The notes under the pieces: generated by a model
Told to the model about the DNA's origin: nothing
Databases searched by the model: none
Seen by the model: the letters and a program-made list of their open reading frames with translations, nothing else
Source of the DNA: JBOGXA01 sp050694175
GTDB taxonomy: Bacteria; Actinomycetota; CADDZG01; WHSQ01
DNA length: 64,000 nucleotides
Assembly (NCBI GenBank): GCA_050694175.1
Contig: JBOGXA010000002.1
Location: forward strand, 124,001 to 188,000
Reading direction: 5' to 3'
Position numbers and translations under genes: made by a program
Shown: positions 17,328-25,948 of the stretch, piece after piece
Position numbering within the stretch: the first letter of the stretch is position 1
Layout of the letters: each line of letters begins with the position of its first letter

Positions 17328-18524
17328 ATGAGCAACGCTTACATCATCGATGCCGTTCGCACGCCCATGGGCAGGTTTGCGGGGGCCCTCGCGACCGTGC
17401 GCCCGGACGATCTCGCGGCACAAGTCATCGCCGCGCTCGTGACGCGCAACTCCGTGCCGACCGACCGCGTCGACGACGTCGTGTGGGGGGCGGCCAACCA
17501 GGCCGGCGAAGACAATCGGAACGTGGCCCGGATGGCCTCGCTACTTGCCGGGTTGCCGGTCGAGGTGCCGGGCGCAACCGTCAACCGCCTGTGCGGGTCC
17601 GGCCTGGAGGCCGTGAATTGCGGCTTCCGGGAGATCCGCGCTCGCGAGGCCGACCTCGTCATCGCCGGCGGCTCGGAGTCGATGACCCGCGCCCCGTTCG
17701 TGATGGCGAAGGCCGAGGTCCCCTACGCGCGGAAGGTCGAGGTATTCGACACGACGCTCGGGTGGCGGTTCGTCAACCCGAGGCTCGAGTCCGCTTTCGG
17801 CGTCGACTCGATGGGGCAGACGGCCGAGAACGTCGCGCACGACTCCGGAATCGGGCGTGAGGAACAGGATGCATTCGCTCTCGAGAGTCACCGGCGCGCG
17901 GTCGCGGCGCGCGATGAGGGCCGCTTCAAGGACGAGATCGTTCCCGTCGAGGTACCGCAGAAAAAGGGCGATCCCGTCGTCGTCGATGCCGATGAACCGC
18001 CTCGACCCGATACTTCGCTCGAGAAACTCGGCGCGCTCAAACCTGCCTTTGCTTCGAGCGGTGTAGTCACGGCAGGGAACTCGGCCGGGATAAACGACGG
18101 CGCCGCCGCAGTGCTCCTCGCGTCCGGAGAGCTGGCTCGTGAGTGTGGATGGACGCCGATGGCGCGCGTCGTGGCGACGGCCGTTGCGGGGGTCGAGCCG
18201 CGCGTAATGGGTCTCGGCCCGATCTATGCGACCCGCAAGGTGCTCGAGCGAGCCGGCCTCGGAGTTGACGACATCGACCTCGTCGAGCTGAACGAGGCGT
18301 TCGCGTCGCAGTCGCTTGCATGCATCCGCGAGCTCAGCCTCGATCCGGAGCGAGTCAACGTCAATGGGGGAGCGATCGCCCTGGGACATCCGCTCGGGTG
18401 TTCCGGGGCGCGCATCCTCACAACGCTCGTGCACGAGATGGCTCGCAGGGAGGCGCGCTACGGGCTTGCGACGATGTGCATCGGTGTCGGGCAGGGCATC
18501 GCCACGATCGTCGAGCGCATTTGA
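17328..18524 (+). CDS. Thiolase, closest in pattern to 3-oxoadipyl-CoA thiolase (PcaF)
   Basis: 398 residues, full-length degradative thiolase. Active-site elements are the nucleophilic Cys in NRLCGSGLEA (about residue 88), His in GGAIALGHPLGCSG and the C-terminal Cys in TMCIGVGQG. Blocks such as ANQAGEDNRNVARMA, DTTLGWRFVNPR and GVDSMGQTAENVA are characteristic of PcaF-type 3-oxoadipyl-CoA thiolases rather than generic acetoacetyl-CoA thiolases. It overlaps the next gene by four bases. If PcaF-like in function it would cleave 3-oxoadipyl-CoA to succinyl-CoA and acetyl-CoA, which fits the product of the kamA operon 7 kb downstream. Short-chain acyl specificity remains possible. Confidence 0.88.
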   Translation: MSNAYIIDAVRTPMGRFAGALATVRPDDLAAQVIAALVTRNSVPTDRVDDVVWGAANQAGEDNRNVARMASLLAGLPVEVPGATVNRLCGSGLEAVNCGFREIRAREADLVIAGGSESMTRAPFVMAKAEVPYARKVEVFDTTLGWRFVNPRLESAFGVDSMGQTAENVAHDSGIGREEQDAFALESHRRAVAARDEGRFKDEIVPVEVPQKKGDPVVVDADEPPRPDTSLEKLGALKPAFASSGVVTAGNSAGINDGAAAVLLASGELARECGWTPMARVVATAVAGVEPRVMGLGPIYATRKVLERAGLGVDDIDLVELNEAFASQSLACIRELSLDPERVNVNGGAIALGHPLGCSGARILTTLVHEMARREARYGLATMCIGVGQGIATIVERI

Positions 18525-19903
18525 CCGCCGCCGACGAGCTCGCGGCACTCATCGACCCCGCCGCCATCGAAGTCCCGGACCGAGCACCCGGCGATTGGGC
18601 GCCGTCGGCGTTCCTGGCCGCTCGCGGCGGAGACGCGGGCCACCGGCCGGGTTGCCTTGTGGCACCCGGGTGCACCTCGGAGGTGGCGGCGATCCTCAAG
18701 TGGGCACAAGCGTCACGAACCCCCGTCGTCCCGCTGGGCGGGGCCAGCGGCGTGTGTGGGGGAGTGGCTCCCGTCGGCGGGGCCGTATACGTCGATACCG
18801 CGCGTCTCGATCGGATCTCGGAAGTCGATGAGACCAGCCGCTTGGTCACCGTCGGAGCCGGGGTGAAGGGCGATGCTCTCGCCACCGCACTGGCGGCGCG
18901 CGGCTTCATGCTCGGTCACGAGCCGCAATCGATCGCGATCTCGACGGTGGGAGGGTGGATCTCAACGCGCGCGTGCGGCCAGCTCTCCGCGCGCTACGGC
19001 GGTATCGAGGGCCTCGTCGCGGGGCTGGAGGCCGTTCTGCCGGGCGGACGCGTCGTCCGCTCGAAGGTCGCTCCCCGCCGCGCCACCGGACCCGACCTGC
19101 TGCAACTGTTCATGGGCGCGGAGGGGACGCTGGGGATCGTGACTGCCGCCACGCTCCGGGTTGCCCCGATCCCGGATGAGCGCGTCGACAGATGTCTGCG
19201 CTTCGAGCACATGGCCGAAGGCGTTGCCGCGTGCAGGCGGATCGCGCAGTCCGACGTGCGTCCCTCCCTCGTTCGCCTCTACGACGCCGAGGATGCCGCG
19301 ATCTTCCTTCGCCATCATCCTGGCGAGCCCCAGGGCCCCGTTCTGCTCATTTCCTTCGACGGCCTCGATGCATCCCGCCGGGCCGACGCGGCCGTCGAGC
19401 TGGCCGCGGGTGCGTCGGGTAACGACGCGCTCGTCGCTCATTGGTGGGAGCACCGCAACGACGCCGTCGCCGAGTACCGGAAGCTGATGACCGGCGAGGG
19501 GTTGCTGGGCCCCCACGCCCTCGTCGACACCATGGAGGTTGCCGGAACGTGGAGCGTGCTCCGCGACCTTTATCACTCGATGAAAGAGGTCTTGTCCGAG
19601 CGCGCGCAGCTCTCCGGCTGTCATCTGTCGCACGTGTATCCCGACGGCGCGTGCCTGTACTTCACGATGGCGTCGATGTGTGAGAGCGACGCCGCGGCGC
19701 GCACGAAGCTCGGTGAGTGGTGGGACGCGGGGATGACCGCGTGCCTCGACGCGGGCGGTTCGATCAGCCATCACCACGGCATAGGAAGAGTGCGGGCGCG
19801 TTATCTGGGGCGCGAGCTCGGCGAGTGGATGCATGTGCTTAGCGCGGTCAAGGGTGCGCTCGACCCGCACGGGATCATGAATCCGGGCGCTCTGGGCCTG
19901 TGA
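18521..19903 (+). CDS. FAD-linked oxidase, alkylglycerone-phosphate synthase-like
   Basis: 460 residues. N-terminal FAD-binding type-4 (PCMH) domain with PLGGASGVCGG and HEPQSIAISTVGGWISTRACGQ, then a C-terminal FAD-linked oxidase domain. The block SHHHGIGR, shared with alkylglycerone-phosphate synthase (AGPS), supplies the histidines that AGPS needs to exchange acyl for alkyl on DHAP; the GHEP..STVGGW..TRA..Q pattern is also AGPS-like. TTG start at 18521 overlaps the thiolase stop (TTGA), a common coupling. Substrate could be acyl-DHAP (ether lipid synthesis) or a hydroxy acid as in GlcD relatives; the HHHGIG block favours AGPS. Confidence 0.82.
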   Translation: MTAADELAALIDPAAIEVPDRAPGDWAPSAFLAARGGDAGHRPGCLVAPGCTSEVAAILKWAQASRTPVVPLGGASGVCGGVAPVGGAVYVDTARLDRISEVDETSRLVTVGAGVKGDALATALAARGFMLGHEPQSIAISTVGGWISTRACGQLSARYGGIEGLVAGLEAVLPGGRVVRSKVAPRRATGPDLLQLFMGAEGTLGIVTAATLRVAPIPDERVDRCLRFEHMAEGVAACRRIAQSDVRPSLVRLYDAEDAAIFLRHHPGEPQGPVLLISFDGLDASRRADAAVELAAGASGNDALVAHWWEHRNDAVAEYRKLMTGEGLLGPHALVDTMEVAGTWSVLRDLYHSMKEVLSERAQLSGCHLSHVYPDGACLYFTMASMCESDAAARTKLGEWWDAGMTACLDAGGSISHHHGIGRVRARYLGRELGEWMHVLSAVKGALDPHGIMNPGALGL

Positions 19904-20820
19904 CCTCCGTCTACTCGCCGATGACGATCATCTGCAACGTACGGTCGGGGCGCGGCCGCGTGGTCAAGAATCTTCCGGAGGTACGGGCCGAGCTCGACCG
20001 CCGCGGCCTCGACTACGAGGTTGTGCTCACCGAGCGGCGCGAGCACGCCCCTGAGCTCGCGCGCTCAGCGCTCGAGCGCGGCTCCAAGTTGATCGTTGCG
20101 ATGGGCGGTGACGGAACCATCCACGAAGTGGTCAACGGGATGATGGACGGCGATCGAGTCGTGGTTCCCGGGGCCGCGCTGGGGGTGGTCTCCGCGGGGA
20201 CGGGGTCCGACTTCATCAGGACGTTCGGCCTGCCCGCCGCCCCGGTGCATGCCGTATCGCACCTCGACGGTGACGAGGCGTTCCCCATTGACATCGGCAA
20301 GATCACCTACCAGGGGGACGGCGCCACCACCGTCCGCTACTTCGCCAACATCGCCGAGGTCGGACTGGGCGCGGCAACCGTGGCGCGCGCCCAGAGACTC
20401 CCGCGCTGGCTCGGCCCGATGGTGTACTTCTTCGCCTTCTGGCTGACGATCCGGGGGCACCGTGCCGCCGGTGTTGTCGTCGACCTCGTCGACCGCCGAT
20501 ACGAGGGGCCCATGAACAACCTCGTCGTCGCCAACGGCCAGTTCTTCGGGGGGGGAATGCACATCGCGCCGAAGTCGACGCCGACCGACGGGCTTCTCGA
20601 CATCCAGATAGAACACGCCCGCAAGAGAGAGGCGATCGCCATCCTCCCCAAGGTCTACAGGGGCCAGCACGTCCCGCATCCCGACATCGAGGAGGCGAAG
20701 CGGGTAAAAGTGTCGATCACGGCGGACCGAGCCCTGCCGATCGAGGCCGACGGGGAAGTCCTCGGGACGACGCCGGCGACCTTCGAGGCCCTGCGCGACG
20801 CCATCCATCTAAAGGTGTGA
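19900..20820 (+). CDS. Diacylglycerol/lipid kinase family protein (YegS/DgkB-like)
   Basis: 306 residues with the DAGK catalytic signature GGDGTIHEVVNG (about residues 68-79), the GTGSDFIRTF segment and a C-terminal beta sandwich. It phosphorylates a lipid alcohol such as diacylglycerol or an alkylglycerol using ATP at the inner membrane face. GTG start overlaps the preceding stop (GTGA). Together with the AGPS-like gene it could handle a glycerolipid precursor. Confidence 0.9.
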   Translation: MTSVYSPMTIICNVRSGRGRVVKNLPEVRAELDRRGLDYEVVLTERREHAPELARSALERGSKLIVAMGGDGTIHEVVNGMMDGDRVVVPGAALGVVSAGTGSDFIRTFGLPAAPVHAVSHLDGDEAFPIDIGKITYQGDGATTVRYFANIAEVGLGAATVARAQRLPRWLGPMVYFFAFWLTIRGHRAAGVVVDLVDRRYEGPMNNLVVANGQFFGGGMHIAPKSTPTDGLLDIQIEHARKREAIAILPKVYRGQHVPHPDIEEAKRVKVSITADRALPIEADGEVLGTTPATFEALRDAIHLKV

Positions 20821-20886
20821 AGCCTCTTGCACTCGCGGGGTCGGCTTGAAAGCCTCGACTCGAGCCGACAGCGGGAGGAGACGAGC

Positions 20887-21291
20887 GTGGCAGACCTGGT
20901 CGTAAAGGATGGAGTCGGTTACAAGCGACGCAATCCGTGGGGCGTGTTCGGGCTGTCCCTAATCACCATCGGCGTGTACTTCTTCGTGTGGTGGTACAAG
21001 ATCAACAACGAGCTGCGGAATTACGGCATCGACAACAGCCCGGCAAAAGCGACGCTGGCCGTAACTTTGGGGGCATTTATCATCGTCCCCCCGTTCGTCT
21101 CCTACTACAACACGGCAGATCGAATCCTCAAGGCCCAGCTCAAGAGTGACGCGTCCGAGAGGATTATTCCCGTGCTCGCACTACTACTGCTGATCGTGGT
21201 CAGCCTGTTCGCCGCGCCCTACTACCAGTCCCAGCTCAACAAGGTGTGGGATGCGGAGGCCGCTAAGGGAGCCGAGGTCCGGGCCGCGTAG
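20887..21291 (+). CDS. DUF4234 family small membrane protein
   Basis: 134 residues, about three membrane helices. The N-terminal block RNPWGVFGLSLITIGVYFFVWWYKINNEL matches DUF4234. A strong ribosome-binding site (GGGAGGAG) lies 6 bases before GTG 20887, so the open frame further upstream is not used. Function unknown; DUF4234 proteins are small multi-spanning proteins often found singly. Confidence 0.85.
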   Translation: MADLVVKDGVGYKRRNPWGVFGLSLITIGVYFFVWWYKINNELRNYGIDNSPAKATLAVTLGAFIIVPPFVSYYNTADRILKAQLKSDASERIIPVLALLLLIVVSLFAAPYYQSQLNKVWDAEAAKGAEVRAA

Positions 21292-21310
21292 GCTTCCAAT
21301 CGCTTGCCGG

Positions 21311-21335
21311 TTTGACGGGACATACTCCCGTCAAA
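21311..21335 (+). terminator. Perfect 10-bp hairpin between convergent genes
   Basis: TTTGACGGGA, loop CATAC, TCCCGTCAAA. The stem lies in the 67-nt gap between the DUF4234 gene and the converging alpha/beta hydrolase gene. The A/T base of the stem can serve as a short U-tract in both directions; likely a bidirectional terminator. Confidence 0.6.
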
Positions 21336-21358
21336 TCACGAAGGGCGGTGTAACGCCG

Positions 21359-22231
21359 CTACGCTGCGGCAAACAACCTGTTGAGATCGGCGGCCAGCTT
21401 CGCAGGGTGCTCGAGCGGCAGGTAATGCGTTGCGCTCGGATACACCGTCAGCGTCGCGTGCGGGACGATCCGCGCCATCTCCTCCATCTGCGGTCGGGGA
21501 GTGAACTGGTCGCGTTCGCCGGCAACGACGAGGGCCGGACACGACAGCGATCTGCACAGCTCGGGCGCGGAATCGCCGGCGATCGCTTCGAAGGTGGCCA
21601 GCAACGTCCGCATGTCGCACGACGCGATGCCCCTCATGAGATCGACCAGTGCCCCCGTGTCGGCGGTGGCCGCAACCATGCCCGATTGCCGGATCAGTCC
21701 CGCCAGTTCGCGCCGTGATGCGAACACGCGCAGTGCCGCTCCGATCGGTCCGGAGAACTGCTTGGCGACGCCGGCGAGAATCGGGAGCAGAGACACGAAC
21801 TCGAGCTTGAGTGCGCGTCCCGGCGAGTATCCGTACGCGCCGCACACGAACGCGATCGCCCGCACCCGCTCAGGGTAGCGATGCGCGATCTCGAGACCGA
21901 TGCGGGTGCCGTTGCTCCACGATGCGATGACCACCTCATCGACGTTGTAGTGATCGAGCACAGCGATGGCATCCTCGGCATGAGCGCCCGGATCGATGCG
22001 ATCCGTGTGAGCCGGTTCCGAGTCGAGGAGGCCGCGGTGATCCCACAGGAGCACCGGACGCCCGCCAACGATCCCGGTCAGCACCCGCCGCCAGGCGGCC
22101 GAGTTGGCGCCGACCGCGTTCGCCACAAGGAGCGCGATACCGGCGCCACCATCGAATCGCCGGGCCGCGATCACGGTGTCGTCGAACGATCTGATCCGCG
22201 CGCTGCTCGACCTCAGTCCGGCCGGGCTCAC
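21359..22231 (-). CDS. Alpha/beta hydrolase
   Basis: 290 residues with the alpha/beta hydrolase fold. The nucleophile elbow reads ASWSNG (Ser in S-x-N-G form rather than the canonical G-x-S-x-G), the acid lies in VAGERDQFTP, and the histidine in YPSATHYLPLEHP. GTG start overlaps the glpD stop (GTGA). Similar enzymes are often annotated pimeloyl-ACP carboxylesterase-like; the substrate cannot be inferred. A long open frame upstream of the start is a shadow of glpD. Confidence 0.85.
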   Translation of the reverse strand: MSPAGLRSSSARIRSFDDTVIAARRFDGGAGIALLVANAVGANSAAWRRVLTGIVGGRPVLLWDHRGLLDSEPAHTDRIDPGAHAEDAIAVLDHYNVDEVVIASWSNGTRIGLEIAHRYPERVRAIAFVCGAYGYSPGRALKLEFVSLLPILAGVAKQFSGPIGAALRVFASRRELAGLIRQSGMVAATADTGALVDLMRGIASCDMRTLLATFEAIAGDSAPELCRSLSCPALVVAGERDQFTPRPQMEEMARIVPHATLTVYPSATHYLPLEHPAKLAADLNRLFAAA

Positions 22232-23784
22232 GCCCCTGCCCTGTCGGCGACGGGACGCTCGCGCTCGAGCGACTTCAGGTAGCGGCTCTCCTGGGCCCGA
22301 GTTTCCTTGGCGCTCCACCCTCGTTCGGTCCCGAACAGCGAGGAGACGGCGCGATCGGCGCCCCCGTCGCGGTCGGTCAGAGCCAGCCGGATGCGACGGG
22401 CCATGAAATCCTCCAGATCGATCGCCATCTCTGCGCGGATCGCATAGAGGGCCTCCGCGGCGACATGCGTCGGCTCGTCCGCGATCGGCGTCGCAAGGCC
22501 CGTCTCCTCCACCAGATCGAGAACCGCGAGAGCCCGGTCGCCGTAGCGCCGGACGAGCGCAGGAGCGAGCCCGGGATCGAGCCGAAGCCGCTCCGCTCGT
22601 CCCGTCGCTGTGGCGGTGAGCACGTCGAGGCGGCCGCAACCGAGGCGAAGGCGCCGGGTGCGCGAGCGCGGCCCGGGGCCCATACCCCGAATCGCCGTGT
22701 CGAGCGCGTCCGCCGCCATACGCCTCCACGTCGTGAGTTTGCCTCCGGTGATCCCGACGACGCCCGGCGCGAGCTCGTAGACGAGATGCCGGCGTGACAG
22801 ATCCGCGGTTGTGCCGCCCTGTCCTGCAACCAGCGGTCGCAGCCCGGCGAAGGCCCCCACCACCTGTGCGGTGGTCAGATCAAGGTCGAAAGACGCATTG
22901 ACCGCGTCGAGACAGTAGGCGTAGTCGCTCGCATCGACCGACGCGGAGTCGAGGTCGCCCGAGTGCGGTGTGTCGGTCGTGCCGACGAGAACGCACCCCT
23001 GCCACGGGATGACGAACAGCATGCGCCGGCGGTCGACATCGGGGATGAGGGCCGCGGCGTCCGACACGGGGAGGTCGCTCTGATCGAAGACCAGATGAAC
23101 GCCCTTCGAAGGTCGCAGGCGCGGACGGGCGTGGGGTTTCATCAGGCTCTCGATTCGATCGGCCCACACTCCGGCCGCGACGATCACCTTCCGGGCGCGG
23201 ATCTCGAGGTCGTCGCCTCTTACCCGATCACGCACGCCGACCGTCGTCACTCCGAAACCGGGCTCGATATAGGTGACTTCGGCGTGATTGCAGACGACCG
23301 CCCCGTGTCTCACCGCGCCTACGAGCACCTCCATGACCAGACGCACGTCGTCGGTCTTGCAGTCGTAGTACAGATACCCGCCGCGAGGCGCACCTCGGAG
23401 CGCGGGGAACAGACGGATCGTTTCGTCGGCGCGCACGCGACGGTGAATGTGCAACGCCTTGAACGCCGACAGGGCATCGTAAGCCCACAGGCCCGCACCC
23501 AGCCTGGCGCGCGCCCTGCGGCCGGTCACGGGAACGACGAAGGGAACGGGCTCTACGAGATGCGGAGCGAGGCGTCTCAACAGATCCCGCTCGGCGACGG
23601 CCTCCCGCACGAGGCGGACGTCGCCGCTCTCGAGATAGCGGAGCCCACCGTGGACGAGCTTCGATTACTTCGACGAAGTTCCCGACGCGAAGTCCGAACG
23701 CTCGACGAGCCCGACGCTCAGGCCCCGGGATGCCGCGTCGAGCGCGATCCCGGCCCCCGTGATGCCGCCCCCGACGACGAGCAC
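22228..23784 (-). pseudogene. glpD: Glycerol-3-phosphate dehydrogenase (GlpD) interrupted by an in-frame TAA
   Basis: FAD-dependent glycerol-3-phosphate dehydrogenase that normally oxidises G3P to DHAP at the membrane. The frame carries the dinucleotide motif LVVGGGITGAGIALDAASRG, then FASGTSSK, a TAA at 23665-23667, and resumes in the same frame with SKLVHGGLRYLESGDVRLV and the rest of GlpD to the C-terminal helical domain. The stop replaces the Ser in the conserved SSRSSKL segment and needs only one base change (TCA to TAA). A conventional in-frame start upstream is also missing; GTG 23784 just before the FAD motif is the only candidate. Everything else looks intact, so this is a recent nonsense mutation, an assembly error, or a gene restarting at GTG 23610 without its FAD motif. 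Confidence 0.8.
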
Positions 23785-23860
23785 GTCGACCGGATCGGTG
23801 GCCGACGCGGCCAGCAGTTCGAGGGCGCGAGAGTGCGCGCCCCCACCCCTCCGTATGACC

Positions 23861-24157
23861 TCACAGCAGGCTCACCGCCCACCTAAAGAAGGTCGCTGCG
23901 CCGAGGACGATGAACAGCCCGGCCAGCAGAACGAGAGGACCGACCCACCAGTCCATCCCGCGTCCGAGGGGATCGGCGTCGCCCTCGGACGTGCGCCGAA
24001 CGACGAGCTGCGGGCCGCCCGGCTGAGCGAAGTGGAGGTGCTCGCGCTTACCTTCAACGACGTCCGCGATCCCCTCGAGGAGGGAAATGATCTCGCCGTC
24101 GTCCACCGTTACCGTCGCTTCGGGCAGTGATTCTCCCCGCCGGTCCTCGATCTTCAT
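23861..24157 (-). CDS. Small protein with C-terminal membrane helix, unknown function
   Basis: 98 residues: a soluble acidic N-terminal part and one C-terminal helix (WVGPLVLLAGLFIVLGAATFFRW), a tail-anchored layout. ATG 24157 has GAGGAG about 11 bases upstream; a TTG at 24166 would add three residues. It precedes glpD on the same strand and is divergent from the acyl-CoA dehydrogenase. No family recognised. Confidence 0.6.
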   Translation of the reverse strand: MKIEDRRGESLPEATVTVDDGEIISLLEGIADVVEGKREHLHFAQPGGPQLVVRRTSEGDADPLGRGMDWWVGPLVLLAGLFIVLGAATFFRWAVSLL

Positions 24158-24177
24158 TGGGTTCAATCTCCTCGCGC

Positions 24178-24183
24178 TATCCT
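24178..24183 (+). promoter_or_regulatory. Predicted -10 element (TATCCT) for leaderless acyl-CoA dehydrogenase
   Basis: TATCCT, 6 nt, then ATG 24190. It lies in the 32-nt divergent gap. Confidence 0.48.
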
Positions 24184-24189
24184 GCGCGC

Positions 24190-25338
24190 ATGCCTGCCGA
24201 CCTGAGGCTGCTCGACGGTGAGCAGCGGGCGCTCGTACAGATGGTACGGGAGTTTTGTGCCGCCGAAGCTGCTCCGGCGGCCACCGGATACGAGGAGCGC
24301 TCAGAGGATCCGATAACTCTGTACCGCAAGCTTGCCGAGCTCGGGCTCACGGGCATTCCCTTTCCCGAGGAGCACGGCGGCGGGGGCCAGCCCTACTCGA
24401 CGTACTTGCTCGTTATCGAAGAGATCGCGTACGCGTACCTATCGCTGGCAGTCGGCCTCTCCGTGCACACGCTGTGCGCGTTCGCAACCAACGAGTTCGG
24501 CACAGACGCTCAGCGCAAGGAAGTGCTCCAGAAACTCACGCTGGGGGAGTGGTTCGGAGCGTACTCGCTTTCCGAGCCCGCGTCGGGATCCGACGCCGCA
24601 TCGCTCCGGGCGCGCGCCGAGCGCATCGACGGCGGATACCGCCTCACCGGCAACAAGGTGTTCTGCACGCGTGGTGCCGAGGCGGATGTCGTGCTGCTCA
24701 TGGCCCGCACCGGGGGTGGGGGACCCGGAGGCGTCTCGGCCTTCCTGATCGAGAAGGGCACGCCCGGCTTCTCGGCCGGCAAGAAGGAGGACAAGATGGG
24801 GTGGCGGTCGTCCCCGACGTGGGCGCTGGTCCTCGACGGCGCGGAGATTCCGGACGACCGGCGGCTTGGCGACGAGGGGCAGGGGTTGGTGATCGCACTC
24901 GCGTCGCTGGACTCCGGACGACTCGGCATGGCGGCGTGCGCGACCGGACTGGCACAGGCCGCGCTCGACAGGACGCTTTCCTTCACGGGCGAACGGGAGC
25001 AGTTCGGCCGGCCGGTAGCTGCCAATGAGGGCGTGCAGTTCATGCTGGCTGACATGGCGACGCACATAGAGGCGGGTCGCAGGCTGTGCCGGCACGCCGC
25101 CGCGCTGCGCGACGCCGGCCACGACTATTCGCTGGCGGCCGCCGAGGCCAAGCTGTTCTGCACCGACGTCGCGATGCGCGTCACAACCGACGCAGTACAG
25201 CTTCACGGAGGCTACGGCTACATCACCGAGTACCCGGTCGAACGCTACATGCGGGAGGCCAAGGCGCTGCAGATCGTGGAGGGAACGAACCAGATCCAGC
25301 GATACGTGATCGGCCGCAAGCTCACGGGGGCACCCTGA
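24190..25338 (+). CDS. Acyl-CoA dehydrogenase
   Basis: 382 residues, standard length. FAD-dependent alpha,beta-desaturation of an acyl-CoA, electrons to ETF. Signatures: YSLSEPASGSDA in the beta domain, FGRPVAANEGVQFMLADM, and YPVERYMREAKALQIVEGTNQIQR, where the Glu of VEGTNQ is the catalytic base position of short/medium/isobutyryl-type enzymes. Start fixed by family N-terminus and a -10 element 6 nt upstream. It could work in branched-chain or short-chain acyl-CoA catabolism; the gene stands alone. Confidence 0.93.
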   Translation: MPADLRLLDGEQRALVQMVREFCAAEAAPAATGYEERSEDPITLYRKLAELGLTGIPFPEEHGGGGQPYSTYLLVIEEIAYAYLSLAVGLSVHTLCAFATNEFGTDAQRKEVLQKLTLGEWFGAYSLSEPASGSDAASLRARAERIDGGYRLTGNKVFCTRGAEADVVLLMARTGGGGPGGVSAFLIEKGTPGFSAGKKEDKMGWRSSPTWALVLDGAEIPDDRRLGDEGQGLVIALASLDSGRLGMAACATGLAQAALDRTLSFTGEREQFGRPVAANEGVQFMLADMATHIEAGRRLCRHAAALRDAGHDYSLAAAEAKLFCTDVAMRVTTDAVQLHGGYGYITEYPVERYMREAKALQIVEGTNQIQRYVIGRKLTGAP

Positions 25339-25386
25339 GCCACGTGACTTTTCGAGGGGCGCGCTCTAGCGACGCGTGACAAACAC

Positions 25387-25842
25387 TCAGCGGTTGGGCG
25401 CAGCGGCCGCGATGACCGGGCGATGCTCGAAGGGGGTCGACAGCACGATCGTCGAGCGGGTCGTGACCTCGAGCTTGCCCCTCAAGGCATCGAGCAGCTC
25501 CTCGAGAGCCATCGTGTCGGGGGCCCGAACGATCAGCGCGTACGAGTTGTCGCCGGCGACCGAATAGCACGACTCGACGATCGGGAACTCGGTGACCCGG
25601 CGCGCGATATCCGACGGAGACTCGGGCCTCAGGGCGAGCGAAACGAACGCCGTGATCGGGAGCCCGGCCCGGTCGAGATCGATCTCGGCCCGATAGCCGC
25701 GGATGATTCCGGCCCTCTCCAGCTTGCGCACGCGGTCGTGGACCGACGACGGGGCAAGGCCAACCCGGTCCCCGATGTGCGAGTAGGTGAGGCGTGCGTC
25801 CTCCTGCAGCGCCCGACAGATCTCCAGATCGATCCCGTCCAT
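25387..25842 (-). CDS. Lrp/AsnC family transcriptional regulator
   Basis: 151 residues: N-terminal helix-turn-helix (LTYSHIGDRVGLAPSSVHDRVRKLERAGII) and C-terminal RAM/ACT-like ligand domain that binds amino acids and mediates octamer assembly. It is divergent from the kamA operon across a 106-nt gap holding an inverted repeat, so it very likely controls that operon in response to lysine or a pathway intermediate. GGAAGGA precedes the start. Confidence 0.93.
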   Translation of the reverse strand: MDGIDLEICRALQEDARLTYSHIGDRVGLAPSSVHDRVRKLERAGIIRGYRAEIDLDRAGLPITAFVSLALRPESPSDIARRVTEFPIVESCYSVAGDNSYALIVRAPDTMALEELLDALRGKLEVTTRSTIVLSTPFEHRPVIAAAAPNR

Positions 25843-25863
25843 GCCGAATATCCTTCCGTGAAT

Positions 25864-25899
25864 CGTATAGTTTGCCTAATGAGATTCCGTTAGGATACG
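25864..25899. promoter_or_regulatory. Candidate operator for the Lrp/AsnC regulator
   Basis: CCTAA (25875-25879) and TTAGG (25890-25894) are inverted around 10 nt, and are flanked by CGTAT (25864-25868) and ATACG (25895-25899). AT content is far above the surroundings. It lies midway between the regulator and kamA, the usual place for an AsnC-type site. Confidence 0.5.
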
Positions 25900-25948
25900 A
25901 CACGAGGCCCGCGAGAGCTACGACCGCCGCAGAGAGGAAGGAGCGCCG

